From Kibdelosporangium aridum (GTDB taxonomy: Bacteria; Actinomycetota; Actinomycetes; Mycobacteriales; Pseudonocardiaceae), in assembly GCF_900176515.1 (NCBI RefSeq), contig NZ_FWXV01000011.1, forward strand, positions 310,001 through 374,000: 64,000 nt of DNA, written 5' to 3'. The translations under genes and the position numbers were made by a program. This document shows, one piece after another, positions 53,297 to 62,244 of the stretch (its first letter is position 1; each line of letters starts with the position of its first letter). The notes beneath the pieces are model-generated. The model saw only the letters and a list, made by a program, of their open reading frames with translations. It made no database searches and was not told where the DNA came from.

Positions 53297-55000
53297 TCAG
53301 GCGATGCGCATCAAATCCCGCAGGGCGCTCTTCGACAGCTTGCCGGTGCCCGTCTTGGGCAGTGTGGACATGAAGACGAATTCGTCGGGCAGCCACCACT
53401 TGGCGACCATCGGCGTGATGTGCCGCAAGAGTTCTTCGGCCGTGGCGGCGCTGCCGTCGCGCAGGACGACGTAGGCGACAGGGCGCTCCATCCACCGCGG
53501 GTCCGGACGGGCGATCACGGCGACTTCGACGACATCGGGATGCGAGACGATGGCGGTCTCGAGCTCGACCGACGAGATCCACTCACCTCCGGACTTGATC
53601 AGGTCCTTCATCCGGTCCACGAGTCGCAGGTAGCCGTCGGCATCGATGGTGGCCAGGTCGCCGGTGCGCAGCCAGCCGTCGTCGGTGAAGCTCTCCCCCG
53701 CGTCCACCCGGAAGTAGCCACCCGCCACCCAAGGACCCGCGACCTGCAACTCACCGACAGCGTCGCCGTCGTGCGGCAACTGCCGGCCTGTCTCGACATC
53801 GACGATCCGCACGTTCACGAGCGGCAAGGGCTGGCCCTGGGCGGCCCGCACGGCCACCTGCTGCGCCGCGGTCGCGTCCCCGTGCTGGGTGCGGATCCCG
53901 CCGATGGTCCCGACAGGGCTGATCTCCGTCATCCCCCATGAATGGGTGATGGGTACGCCGAGCGCTGCGCGATAGGTCTCGGACAGCGCCGGGGCAATCG
54001 CAGAGCCGCCGCCGAGCAGGAACCGAGTGGCGCTCAAGTCGTAAGCCCCCAACTCGGGAACCAGGCTCGTCCACACCGTGGGAACGGCACCGGCGACAGT
54101 CACCCGCTCGTCCTGCATCAACCGCAGCAGGTGAGCCGGATCAGCGGATGCGCCAGGAAGGACCAATGAGGCACCCGCCATCATCGCGCCATAGGGAAGA
54201 CCCCAAGCGTTTGCGTGGAACATGGGCACGATCGGCATCACCACGTCACTCTCGCTGAGGCCGATGAAACCGGCCGCGAGCGTTCCCAGGCAATGCAGGA
54301 TCGTCGATCGGTGGCTGTAGAGCACGCCCTTGGGAGGTCCGGTCGTCCCGGACGTGTAGCACAGGCCAGAAGCCAGGTTCTCCTCCGCGAGCGTGAACGT
54401 GTCCTCGAACGAGCCCACGAACGGCTCGGCTCCGGCCATCAGCTCGTCGTAGTCCAAGATGCGGGGGTCTGGCGGGATCGCCGTGTCGGTGCCGTCCGGC
54501 AGCATTACCCAGTACCGCACCCGGGGCAGCCGGTCGACGCCCGGCCAGATCCGCGGGAGCAACCCACGATCAACGAATATGACGTCGTCCTCGGCATGGT
54601 TGACGATGTACTCAAGGTGCTCCGATGAGAGCCGGATGTTGATCGAGTGCAGCACCCGCTTGGTGGCCGGCACCGCGAAATACAGCTCGAGGTGGCGTCG
54701 GCTGTTGCTCGCGAACGTGGCGACACGGGCGCTGGCCGGGACGTCGAGGGAGTCCAGAACCGTTGCGAGGCGCCGGATGTGATCGGTCACCTCAGCGTAC
54801 GTAAGCCGCTCGGCGCCAGCCGTCACAACGCGCTTGTGCGCATAGAGCCGCTCAGCACGCTCCACGATATGTGCGATGGTGAGCGGCCGCGGCTGCATCA
54901 GCCCGACCATGCTGTCGTCCGTCTCGAAATCCCGAGCGGCTCCGGTGACGATCGCGACGCGTGACTGATCAGGCATGGGTATTCGCTTTCGGTCGGCCAC
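53297..55000 (-). CDS. AMP-dependent acyl/aryl-CoA ligase
   Basis: 567-aa adenylate-forming ligase that activates a carboxylic acid with ATP and CoA. The AMP-binding signature YTSGTTGPPKGVLYSHRST, the motif SWGMTEISPVGT, the hinge WLRTGDLATIDADGYLRLVDRMKDLIKSGGEW and the catalytic lysine in KTGTGKLSKSAL are present. It resembles medium/long-chain fatty-acid ligases; an aromatic substrate is possible from context. The N-terminus is odd: MPDQSRVAIVTGAARDFETD resembles the start of a short-chain dehydrogenase, while the ligase proper begins near MVGLMQPRPLTIAHI. The GTG at 55000 is used; the ATG at 54976 is an alternative. Confidence 0.9.
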   Translation of the reverse strand: MADRKRIPMPDQSRVAIVTGAARDFETDDSMVGLMQPRPLTIAHIVERAERLYAHKRVVTAGAERLTYAEVTDHIRRLATVLDSLDVPASARVATFASNSRRHLELYFAVPATKRVLHSINIRLSSEHLEYIVNHAEDDVIFVDRGLLPRIWPGVDRLPRVRYWVMLPDGTDTAIPPDPRILDYDELMAGAEPFVGSFEDTFTLAEENLASGLCYTSGTTGPPKGVLYSHRSTILHCLGTLAAGFIGLSESDVVMPIVPMFHANAWGLPYGAMMAGASLVLPGASADPAHLLRLMQDERVTVAGAVPTVWTSLVPELGAYDLSATRFLLGGGSAIAPALSETYRAALGVPITHSWGMTEISPVGTIGGIRTQHGDATAAQQVAVRAAQGQPLPLVNVRIVDVETGRQLPHDGDAVGELQVAGPWVAGGYFRVDAGESFTDDGWLRTGDLATIDADGYLRLVDRMKDLIKSGGEWISSVELETAIVSHPDVVEVAVIARPDPRWMERPVAYVVLRDGSAATAEELLRHITPMVAKWWLPDEFVFMSTLPKTGTGKLSKSALRDLMRIA

Positions 55001-55144
55001 GAGTGTCTTCCTGCCCCAGTGACCCTAGGTGCGGTTCTGGACGGAAAAGAGGTACGAACCTCCCACTCGTTCACCGGCTTTGGCAGCGATTCCTCACACT
55101 CCGCGCTGGTTCGGGCCGACGTCAGTCCACTTCGGACCCGATCG

Positions 55145-56221
55145 TCAACTCGCCTCGTAGATCTCGCCGTTCAGAATCGTGCGCGTCGGCACCGTACGAC
55201 CACGATGCATCTTGACCAGCAGGTCCACCACGCACCCCGCCAGGCGATGGGTGTCTTGGACGACAGTGGCGCGCAGCGGACTGTCCGCGGTGTCGATCAG
55301 CGCTTTCGCTTCCAGGACTCCGTCGACACCGATCACGACAGTGTCCCGGGTGACTGGGGAGGACCTCGACAGGGCGTCGACGGCGCCCAAAGCCATCTCG
55401 TCGTTGGTACAGAAGATCGCGTCGAGGCACTCGTGTGAGTCCATTTGCCTGACATGAGCGCGTACAGCGTCATATGCGCGAGAACGTACAAAACCGCATC
55501 GATCGTCGGTCGTGATCATCACGTCCGACAATTTCTTACGCAGGATTTTCTCGCATCGCTCCTGCCGGTTGCTGTGTTCGCTGCTGGCGATGATGAGGAC
55601 ACGCGGTCGCCGCTTTTCACGAAGGCGCCTTGCCAGCCACTGACCGGCCAGTTCACCGAGTTCGCCCGTGTCGTATCCGATGTACGCGCTGTTGTGCGGA
55701 TAGTCGGCCGCCTTGTCGAAAGGTTCGATATCGGTGAAGACGACCGGTAACCGGGAATCGCGGCAGAACGCCAGCAGGTCGTCGCGCAGCCGCTGCACCT
55801 CGCCGGCGAAGATGATCCCACCCACGTACTCACGTCGCCTGTCCTGGAGTCTGCCCAGGTGGTGGGACTGCGCACTCGCGTCGTAGTCCCGGTCCGGCAC
55901 CTTGAGCACAAGGTCGATGCCTTCGCTGTCGAGCTCGCTCTGCACGCGTTGAACGAAATCCGCGACGTAGTACTTCTGACTGAACGCCGACGTGAGCAGA
56001 AAGGCCCTTCTCGAACGTTTCCGCGCACGACGGATCATCGATAACGCGCCCCAGGAGAATGCCGCGACGCCACCGGTCGCAAGCGCGAACCACATCAGGA
56101 CGGTTCCTTCAGGAACACCGGTTCGGAATATCCTCACGATGGCTGCCAGTATGACTCCGCTCGTCACCGACGTCACTATCGCGAACCGCACCGGCGTTCG
56201 ATCACGGTCAAGCCACGCCAT
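55145..56221 (-). CDS. Membrane-anchored periplasmic-binding-protein-like sensor
   Basis: 358-aa protein. Two N-terminal membrane helices (about 12-31 and 39-62) are followed by a basic stretch RRARKRSRR and a complete sugar-binding-protein/LacI-effector fold (about 75-358) with YVADFVQRVQSEL, GGIIFAGEVQRL, FCTNDEMALGAVDAL and VIGVDGVLEAK. There is no DNA-binding domain, lipobox or transporter nearby. By the positive-inside rule the ligand domain would face the cytoplasm. The ATG at 56221 has GAGGAGGGG upstream. It is divergent from the P450 gene. Role unknown; perhaps a ligand-dependent membrane switch. Confidence 0.8.
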   Translation of the reverse strand: MAWLDRDRTPVRFAIVTSVTSGVILAAIVRIFRTGVPEGTVLMWFALATGGVAAFSWGALSMIRRARKRSRRAFLLTSAFSQKYYVADFVQRVQSELDSEGIDLVLKVPDRDYDASAQSHHLGRLQDRRREYVGGIIFAGEVQRLRDDLLAFCRDSRLPVVFTDIEPFDKAADYPHNSAYIGYDTGELGELAGQWLARRLREKRRPRVLIIASSEHSNRQERCEKILRKKLSDVMITTDDRCGFVRSRAYDAVRAHVRQMDSHECLDAIFCTNDEMALGAVDALSRSSPVTRDTVVIGVDGVLEAKALIDTADSPLRATVVQDTHRLAGCVVDLLVKMHRGRTVPTRTILNGEIYEAS

Positions 56222-56395
56222 CGAAGTCCCCTCCTCAAGAACTGTCACGCGCGCCATCTTCCCGCAATATCAACTCCATCCCTTGGCGGTCCTCGGCGCA
56301 CTCCCGGCGAACGTCGTTGTACGACTCAGATCTGACCTCGCAGTAGAATTACGTGAGCACGAAGCAGACGTGATTACTCCACCTGGAGTTCGGCA

Positions 56396-57628
56396 GTGGC
56401 TGACCTGGGACTACCCGTGCCGGAGACCGCTGATCTCGACGACCTGATGTGCGCGGAGGCTGTCGACCGGCCGTCTGACTTCTACCGGCGGATGCGCGAC
56501 GTCCATCCGGTGTACTGGAACAAGCGCTGGAACGGCTGGGTCGTCACCGGATACGCGGAAGTGCTCACCGGTTTCCGTGATCATTCGAGACTGTCCTCCG
56601 ATCGTTTCGCGGGACCGTTCGGCAAAGATCTCAAGACGTCGTCCGACCTGTTCAGCGTCCTGTCGAAGTTCTTCGTGTGGAAGGATCCGCCGGAGCACAC
56701 CCATATGCGTGGCCTGGTGCAGAAGGCATTCACACCACGCAGCATCGAGCGGCTGCGGCCGCGTATCCGCCAGTTGACGCGGTCGCTGATCCCCGGCCTG
56801 CGTGACGAACCCAGCGCTGACTTCCTGGCTCGCTTCGCGTTCACGCTCCCCCTCGCCGTGATCGCGGAATACCTTGGAGTTCCCGCAGAGGAACGAGAGG
56901 TCGTCCGCAACTGCTCGCAGGAGCTGGCGGCCGTGATCTTCGGACAGCGCAACGATCCAGCGAGGATGAGCAACGGCGAGCGCGCGATGCACGACCTGGT
57001 CGAGCTCATCCGCCCACTCGTCCAACGCCGTCGCCGTGATCCCCGAGAAGACTTGATCACCGGCATGATTCACGCCGCCGGCCGCACCGAACCCCGCTCC
57101 GACAACGACATCGTCGCGCACGTGATCGCGGTGCTGTTCGCAGGCCATGAGACGACGACGAACCTGCTCGCCAACGGAATCGTCGCGTTCGACCAGTTTC
57201 CCGGCCAATGGCGGCTGCTGGGCGAACATCCGCAGCTCGCCCGCACAGCGCCGGACGAGATACTACGGTTCGACTGCCCGGTTCGCGCCCAGGCGCGATG
57301 GGCCAAACATCCGCTCGACCTCGGCGGCCGCCGGATCGCACAGGGCGACCGCGTCCTGCTCGTGCAGTACGGCGCCAATCGGGACCCCGCTTTCTTCGAG
57401 CATCCCGACCACGTGGACATCACCCGCTCACCAAACCGGCACTTGGCCTTCGGCCACGGAATACACACGTGCCTCGGCGCCGCACTCGCCCGTGTGGAAG
57501 CCGAGATCGCCTTCGAAGAACTGGCCCGCACGTTTCCCGAGTACACAGTGGACCACGAACTGCACTACCAGCCCACCGTGACCTCCCGCAGCCTCAGCCG
57601 GCTGCACGTGACCTTCCACGAAGCCTGA
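56396..57628 (+). CDS. Cytochrome P450
   Basis: 410-aa soluble P450, class I bacterial type. The I-helix AGHETTT (249-255) supplies the oxygen-activation Thr, the K-helix ExxR is Glu288/Arg291 (DEILR), and the haem-ligand loop FGHGIHTCLG places the axial Cys at 359. No ferredoxin or reductase gene is adjacent, so electron partners must come from elsewhere. GGAG precedes the GTG start. Substrate unknown; neighbouring genes do not form a recognised biosynthetic cluster. Confidence 0.93.
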   Translation: MADLGLPVPETADLDDLMCAEAVDRPSDFYRRMRDVHPVYWNKRWNGWVVTGYAEVLTGFRDHSRLSSDRFAGPFGKDLKTSSDLFSVLSKFFVWKDPPEHTHMRGLVQKAFTPRSIERLRPRIRQLTRSLIPGLRDEPSADFLARFAFTLPLAVIAEYLGVPAEEREVVRNCSQELAAVIFGQRNDPARMSNGERAMHDLVELIRPLVQRRRRDPREDLITGMIHAAGRTEPRSDNDIVAHVIAVLFAGHETTTNLLANGIVAFDQFPGQWRLLGEHPQLARTAPDEILRFDCPVRAQARWAKHPLDLGGRRIAQGDRVLLVQYGANRDPAFFEHPDHVDITRSPNRHLAFGHGIHTCLGAALARVEAEIAFEELARTFPEYTVDHELHYQPTVTSRSLSRLHVTFHEA

Positions 57629-57883
57629 GCACTACGGCGAAAGTCTCTAAGGGCAGGAGTCAGGGGTGGCGATACGCGCCAAACCATCGCATGTCCGCGA
57701 GCGCATTGGCCCACTTTGCCATCATCCTTGCGGCCACCCATCGTGACCTGCCCATCACACAGGACAAACTGCTGTAGGTGGCCGACTGGTGACCTCTCAC
57801 AGCGACGCCCACCAGGGCCGCCCTTTTGGGCCGTGTTTCGCCCACGCCCGCGATAACGCTGTGACACGTGGAATCGTGGGGCT

Positions 57884-59743
57884 GTGCCTGGACGGGAGCG
57901 GCAGGCCAAACGGTTGTCCCACGAGTCGGAGCCGGTGGGTGACTCCTCGGCCCCACCAGGGCCACGATTTGGTGCCGACCACATGCTGTGGCTGCAGCGC
58001 ACGGCCGGAAACCGTGCTGTCGCGGCGCATCTGAGCGTGCAACGGTCAGCCGAGAGCGACCTGATCGACGAGCACACGAGCTGGGGCAACCTCGCCGAGG
58101 ACGATCTCGGCAGAGCGCTGCTGGCCCGAGCGGTACGCGGGGAACACCAGTTTGTCCAGGCTGTACTCGGCGAACTGGGATGGCACAACCGCGACGACGT
58201 GTCCCTCGAGCTGATGCTGGCGGCGAGCAACGACCAGTTGGTGGCGATCGCCGGGTCGGAAAGCGGCAGGCGCTTGCTCGACCGGATGTACGACGAGCTG
58301 TCCGAGGGCAACCTGAGCGACGACGAGCGGACGCAGAGCGACCGGATTCTCCGGGTCAAGTCCCAGGGTGCGGATCCAGCTCAGGCACAGGAGCAGATGC
58401 TCAACGGCAAGGTCTTCCCGTTCCGGTCGTCCGGCATCACCGTGCTCGACGACGCGCCGATCATGGCCGAACGCCGGGACGGCGGTCAGGTCTGGGTCAA
58501 GCAACCCGTCCGGGTACTGGGCACGCGGATGTTCGCCGACGAGGTCTCGACGGTGCCGCGAGAGGCGTTCATCGGCGGTATAGTGCTGCCGGAGAACGAA
58601 ATCGTCGGCGTGAAGTTCTACGACCTCGGCGGTGAGGTCGTCTACCGGCCCGCGCTGTTCCTCGTACAGGTCTCCCACCAGAACGACACCGAGACGCTGA
58701 CCAAGATCGCCGAGATCGCCGGGATCGGGCTGACACTGGGCACGGGTGCCCTTGTCGGCCTTGGTGTCGAGGCGAGCATGGCGGCACGCGTGCTGCTGTG
58801 GGCCGACCGAGCCGCGTTCGTGCTCGGCACGATCACGACAGTGATCAACGAGCACCGTGGCGAGATCATCGAGCGCTTCGGCGACTCCGGCCGGGAATTC
58901 CTGCGTTACGTCGACATCGTGCACAGCGCGACGGCGATGTACGGTTTCGCGCGCCTGGCGATCAGCATGGGGCAGATCGTCAACGGTTTCCGCACGTCGT
59001 ACACGAACTGGCGGGCGGCGGTGCGTTCGGTCGAGAGCGAACTGGACGACGGCGAGCGCGTGGTGGTCCAGCAGATCACCCAGCAGACAGACGAGGTACT
59101 GCAGAACGCCGACGACGTCAGCTCTGCCGCACCGCGCCAGTTGCCCGCGGGCGAGCCGACCACGATTCCGCCGGAACGCCAGCTGGGCCCGGGCCGACCG
59201 CCCACCGCACGTGAGCGTCTTGAGGCCAACCGGGCCGCACGGGCCGAACAGGCCAGGCAGGCCGAGATCCAGGAAGGCATCGCCAGGGTCGATCGGGAGC
59301 TGGCGGCAGGCACCCATCGCCGCCGGATCAGCCAGGACGACCTGGACTGGCTGAACGCGAACCCGCGGCACAAGGAGATCGCCTACGACCCCGACATCGG
59401 CACGTACCGGGTGTCCGAGGCGCGCCAGGCGATCGCCGCGGAGGAATCCGGCGTGCTGACCGGTCCGGTCTCCCGGTCGACGGCACCCGGCACGGATGTG
59501 CTGGACGGCGCCGGCGTAGCGTGGAGCGTCAAGGGAATCGGGCCGAGCTCGACGGTCGACTCGACGGCGAACCTGATCGCCGGTGAGGCGCTGGCCGGAC
59601 GGCCCTGTCTCGGCGACCTGCGGGGAATGAGCATGAGGGATCAAGCGGCGGTGCGGACACTGGTCACCCAGCAGCTGGGGACACGGACGCACGCCGAGAT
59701 CCGGTTCCTTCCGCCGGGAGTGGAACGGATCCGCGCACAATGA
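57884..59743 (+). CDS. Polymorphic-toxin-like protein with injection-system leader motif and CdiA-like tail
   Basis: 619-aa protein. Residues 37-54, LQRTAGNRAVAAHLSVQR, match the leader motif common in cargo proteins of extracellular contractile injection systems and in DUF4157-type toxins. A helical middle with two hydrophobic stretches (about 280-305, 310-325) and a charged linker (about 415-480, TARERLEANRAARAEQARQA) follow. The C-terminal 82 residues contain DVLDGAGVAWSVKGIG (Asp541, Trp547, Lys550) and later CLGDLRGMS and IRFLPPG, a layout seen in CdiA-type nuclease/tRNase tails. The stop overlaps the next gene by 4 bp. The 255 bp upstream of it hold no gene I can support. Toxin function is inferred, not shown. 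Confidence 0.65.
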   Translation: MPGRERQAKRLSHESEPVGDSSAPPGPRFGADHMLWLQRTAGNRAVAAHLSVQRSAESDLIDEHTSWGNLAEDDLGRALLARAVRGEHQFVQAVLGELGWHNRDDVSLELMLAASNDQLVAIAGSESGRRLLDRMYDELSEGNLSDDERTQSDRILRVKSQGADPAQAQEQMLNGKVFPFRSSGITVLDDAPIMAERRDGGQVWVKQPVRVLGTRMFADEVSTVPREAFIGGIVLPENEIVGVKFYDLGGEVVYRPALFLVQVSHQNDTETLTKIAEIAGIGLTLGTGALVGLGVEASMAARVLLWADRAAFVLGTITTVINEHRGEIIERFGDSGREFLRYVDIVHSATAMYGFARLAISMGQIVNGFRTSYTNWRAAVRSVESELDDGERVVVQQITQQTDEVLQNADDVSSAAPRQLPAGEPTTIPPERQLGPGRPPTARERLEANRAARAEQARQAEIQEGIARVDRELAAGTHRRRISQDDLDWLNANPRHKEIAYDPDIGTYRVSEARQAIAAEESGVLTGPVSRSTAPGTDVLDGAGVAWSVKGIGPSSTVDSTANLIAGEALAGRPCLGDLRGMSMRDQAAVRTLVTQQLGTRTHAEIRFLPPGVERIRAQ

Positions 59744-60237
59744 TCGAACGTGAACTCGCCGAGCACGCGGCTTGGCTCGACGACCCGGCCGCCGGCCGTC
59801 CGCTCCGGCTGAGCGATGTCGACCTGTCCGGGGCGGATCTCTCGGACGCCAACCTGTCCCAGGCCGAGCTGTCCAATGTGGAGCTGACGGGGGCCGTGCT
59901 GCGCGGCGTCACCCTGTTCGAGGCGACGTTGTCCGGCTGCCGTCTCGACCGCGCCATCCTGACCGGCGCCGACCTCGCCGGCGCCCGGCTGTTCGACTGT
60001 GACCTGACCGCGGCCGATCTGAGCGAGGCCGTCCTCGTCAAAGCCGAACTCTGGCGGTGTGATCTGACTGGTGCGTCGCTGAAAGACGCCCGTGCGCAGC
60101 GTGTCTCCATCGGCCGCGGCTCATTCGCCGACGTCGATGTCAGCGGAGCCGACCTGAGCCACGCGGTCATCCGGTCCGCTGAGCTCACCGGAACCGATCT
60201 GACGGGGGCGACCACCACGGACATCTACGTCGAGTGA
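59740..60237 (+). CDS. Pentapeptide-repeat protein, candidate immunity factor
   Basis: 165-aa protein made almost entirely of A(D/N)LxX pentapeptide repeats from about residue 22 to 160 (LSGADLSDANLSQAELS, LTGADLAGARLFDCDL, VSGADLSHAVIRSAEL). It would form a right-handed quadrilateral beta-helix, a shape that can mimic DNA, with a short N-terminal helix. The ATG lies inside the stop of the upstream toxin-like gene (ATGA), so the two are co-translated at linked levels. This arrangement fits a toxin-immunity pair. Alternatively it is a gyrase-protecting protein unrelated in function to its neighbour. Confidence 0.85.
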   Translation: MIERELAEHAAWLDDPAAGRPLRLSDVDLSGADLSDANLSQAELSNVELTGAVLRGVTLFEATLSGCRLDRAILTGADLAGARLFDCDLTAADLSEAVLVKAELWRCDLTGASLKDARAQRVSIGRGSFADVDVSGADLSHAVIRSAELTGTDLTGATTTDIYVE

Positions 60238-60256
60238 ATCTCCGGTTGCTGGGCGA

Positions 60257-60994
60257 TCAGTGCGCCAAGACCAGGTAGGCGAAGCCGAGAACACCTCGGT
60301 AGTCCTGAATGTACTGACGTTCGCGGGTGTCGAGCCATTCGCCCACTTCCCCAGCCCGTGGATCGGAGCCGTTGGCCAGCAACCATTCCTGCCAGCCGGC
60401 CCGTGACGAGGACTCGAACTCGTCCCACTCCCTCTGGTCCGCGGTGCTCAGGTGGAGGACCCGCCAGCCCGCCGAGCGACTGCTGTCCACCAGTTCGGGC
60501 AGCGTGAGGATCTGGTCACCGAAGATCTCCACAGCGGCAGGCTTGGGCGATGCCTGCCAGAAGCCATCGCCGAACAACGCTCGTCCACCAGACGGCACAA
60601 GTGACGCCAAGGCCTCCAGCGCAGCCCGGGTACCGCCGAACGCATGCGAGGAACCGATACACAGGGCACGCTCGGCAGTCCCGGACCAGGTCGAGACGTC
60701 AGCCTGGACGAGCTCGATCCGTTCTGCCAGGCCACGCTCCCGCGCCAGCAGCCGTCCACGCTCCAACGCCACTGGGTCGGTATCCACGCCCAAGCCCCGT
60801 ACGCCGTGCGTCCGCTCCGCCGCACGCATCAGCAGCTCGCCCCACCCGCTACCCAGATCGACCACCTGCGCACCGGCGTCAAGGTGCAGCCGATCCAGCA
60901 GCACATCGGCATGGGCCACCGACAGTGGCGTGTTCCATCGCATGCGGGCACGCCGCAGCACAGCAAGATCGTCATCCATCCCGACAACCATCAC
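60257..60994 (-). CDS. SAM-dependent methyltransferase
   Basis: 245-aa class I methyltransferase. Motif I is VVDLGSGWGELLMRAAER; the acidic end of strand 2 is LGVDTDPVALERG; motif post-I IELVQADVSTW and a later LVPSGGRALFGDGFW complete the SAM fold. It resembles small-molecule methyltransferases, with no clear substrate. Starts at GTG 60994, ATG 60991 or ATG 60979 (MDDDLAVLRRA) are all possible because no strong ribosome binding site is seen. Convergent with the pentapeptide-repeat gene and only 20 bp away. Confidence 0.85.
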   Translation of the reverse strand: MMVVGMDDDLAVLRRARMRWNTPLSVAHADVLLDRLHLDAGAQVVDLGSGWGELLMRAAERTHGVRGLGVDTDPVALERGRLLARERGLAERIELVQADVSTWSGTAERALCIGSSHAFGGTRAALEALASLVPSGGRALFGDGFWQASPKPAAVEIFGDQILTLPELVDSSRSAGWRVLHLSTADQREWDEFESSSRAGWQEWLLANGSDPRAGEVGEWLDTRERQYIQDYRGVLGFAYLVLAH

Positions 60995-61234
60995 CCATCA
61001 GGCACTCCCTGTCACACGAATTAGCATCCCGCCTCACCCGTGTCCGCCCGTTGACGTGCCGACCCGTGACGGGCATCACATCACGGTCGCCGCCGGGTGC
61101 GACGGGTTTTCCTGCCTCGGCTGGTCTTGATCTCGACCGAATCAGACCACCACGCCGCAGCGGTGGCAGCCGGGATGCGTCCGATCAGCTGACCGCTGTC
61201 CACCGTGAACGTCACCGAATCCACTGGAGACGCG

Positions 61235-62200
61235 ATGCCGTCGGATGCCGAATTCGCCGCACTGACTGAGCCGTTGCGACCGGAGCTGCTCGCGCACTGC
61301 TACCGGATTCTCGGCTCGATCCACGATGCCGAGGATCTGGTGCAGGACACCTACTTGCGAGCATGGCGTGCGTTCGACCGGTTCGAAGGCCGCTCCTCGG
61401 TACGGCGATGGCTGTACAAGATCGCCACCATGGCTTGCCTGACGGCATTGGAAAGGCGCTCCCGGCGGCCACTTCCCTCCGGGTTGGGTGCCCCTTCGGA
61501 CGATCACCGGGTGGCTGTGGCGCCCGGTGAACCGACGGTGCCGTGGCTCCAGCCGGCGCCCGACAGGCTGTTGGGGGCCGACGATCCGGCGACCATCGTG
61601 GCCGGCAGAACTGGAGTGCGGCTCGCCTTCATCGCAGCCCTTCAGTTGCTGCCTGCCCGGCAGCGGGCCGTGCTGACGTTGCGCGATGTGCTGGCGTTCC
61701 AGACCTCCGAGGTCGCCGAGATGCTGGACACGACGAGCGCCGCTGTCGACAGCGCACTGCGCCGGGCCCGCACCCGGCTGGCTGAGGCCGGACCCGTCGA
61801 GGACGAACTGGCCGAGCCGGACGGGGAAACCCAGCGGACGCTGCTCGACGGCTACGTCGACGCGTTCACCCACGCCGATCCCGACGCGCTGGTGGGCTTG
61901 TTGCGGGCCGATGCCGAGTTGGAGATGCCGCCGATCCCGACCTGGTTCACCGGCAGGCAGGCCGTGGTCGGTTTCCTGGCCAGCCGCGTGCTGCGCAGCA
62001 AGGACCAGTGGCGGTTGGTGCCCACGCGTGCCAACAGCCAGCCCGCCTTCGTCGCCTACGAGCGCACACCCGATGGGCGATACGAGGCCCACGGCATCGA
62101 GGTCCTGACCCTGGTGGGCGACCGGATCGCCCGGATCACCGCGTTCCACGACCCGAGCCTGGTGCCGGCATTCGGTGTCGCGCCCGTACTCGCGAGCTGA
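61235..62200 (+). CDS. ECF RNA polymerase sigma factor with SnoaL-like C-terminal domain (SigJ type)
   Basis: 321-aa sigma factor. Region 2 is LLAHCYRILGSIHDAEDLVQDTYLRAWRAFDRFEGRSSVRRWLYKIA; region 4 is LPARQRAVLTLRDVLAFQTSEVAEMLDTTSAAVDSALRRARTRL. From about residue 200 a SnoaL/NTF2-like domain follows, as in SigJ and ECF41-like factors in which this tail senses a signal in place of an anti-sigma factor. The ATG at 61235 has GGAG 6 nt upstream and is preferred over a GTG at 61205. An MFS exporter gene begins 44 bp downstream and may be its target. Confidence 0.9.
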   Translation: MPSDAEFAALTEPLRPELLAHCYRILGSIHDAEDLVQDTYLRAWRAFDRFEGRSSVRRWLYKIATMACLTALERRSRRPLPSGLGAPSDDHRVAVAPGEPTVPWLQPAPDRLLGADDPATIVAGRTGVRLAFIAALQLLPARQRAVLTLRDVLAFQTSEVAEMLDTTSAAVDSALRRARTRLAEAGPVEDELAEPDGETQRTLLDGYVDAFTHADPDALVGLLRADAELEMPPIPTWFTGRQAVVGFLASRVLRSKDQWRLVPTRANSQPAFVAYERTPDGRYEAHGIEVLTLVGDRIARITAFHDPSLVPAFGVAPVLAS

Positions 62201-62244
62201 TCACCGTCCACTTAAGACCATTCCGCGTGACAAGGAAGCTGGAC

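Noticed and set aside
57629-57883. Possible transposase or small-gene remnant between the P450 and the toxin-like gene
   Set aside because: Translations on both strands show no recognisable transposase motif and no inverted repeats border the region.
58046-59740. Minus-strand open frame of 564 codons opposite the toxin-like gene
   Set aside because: Composition typical of a shadow frame. The plus strand has a recognisable leader motif and couples to the pentapeptide-repeat gene.
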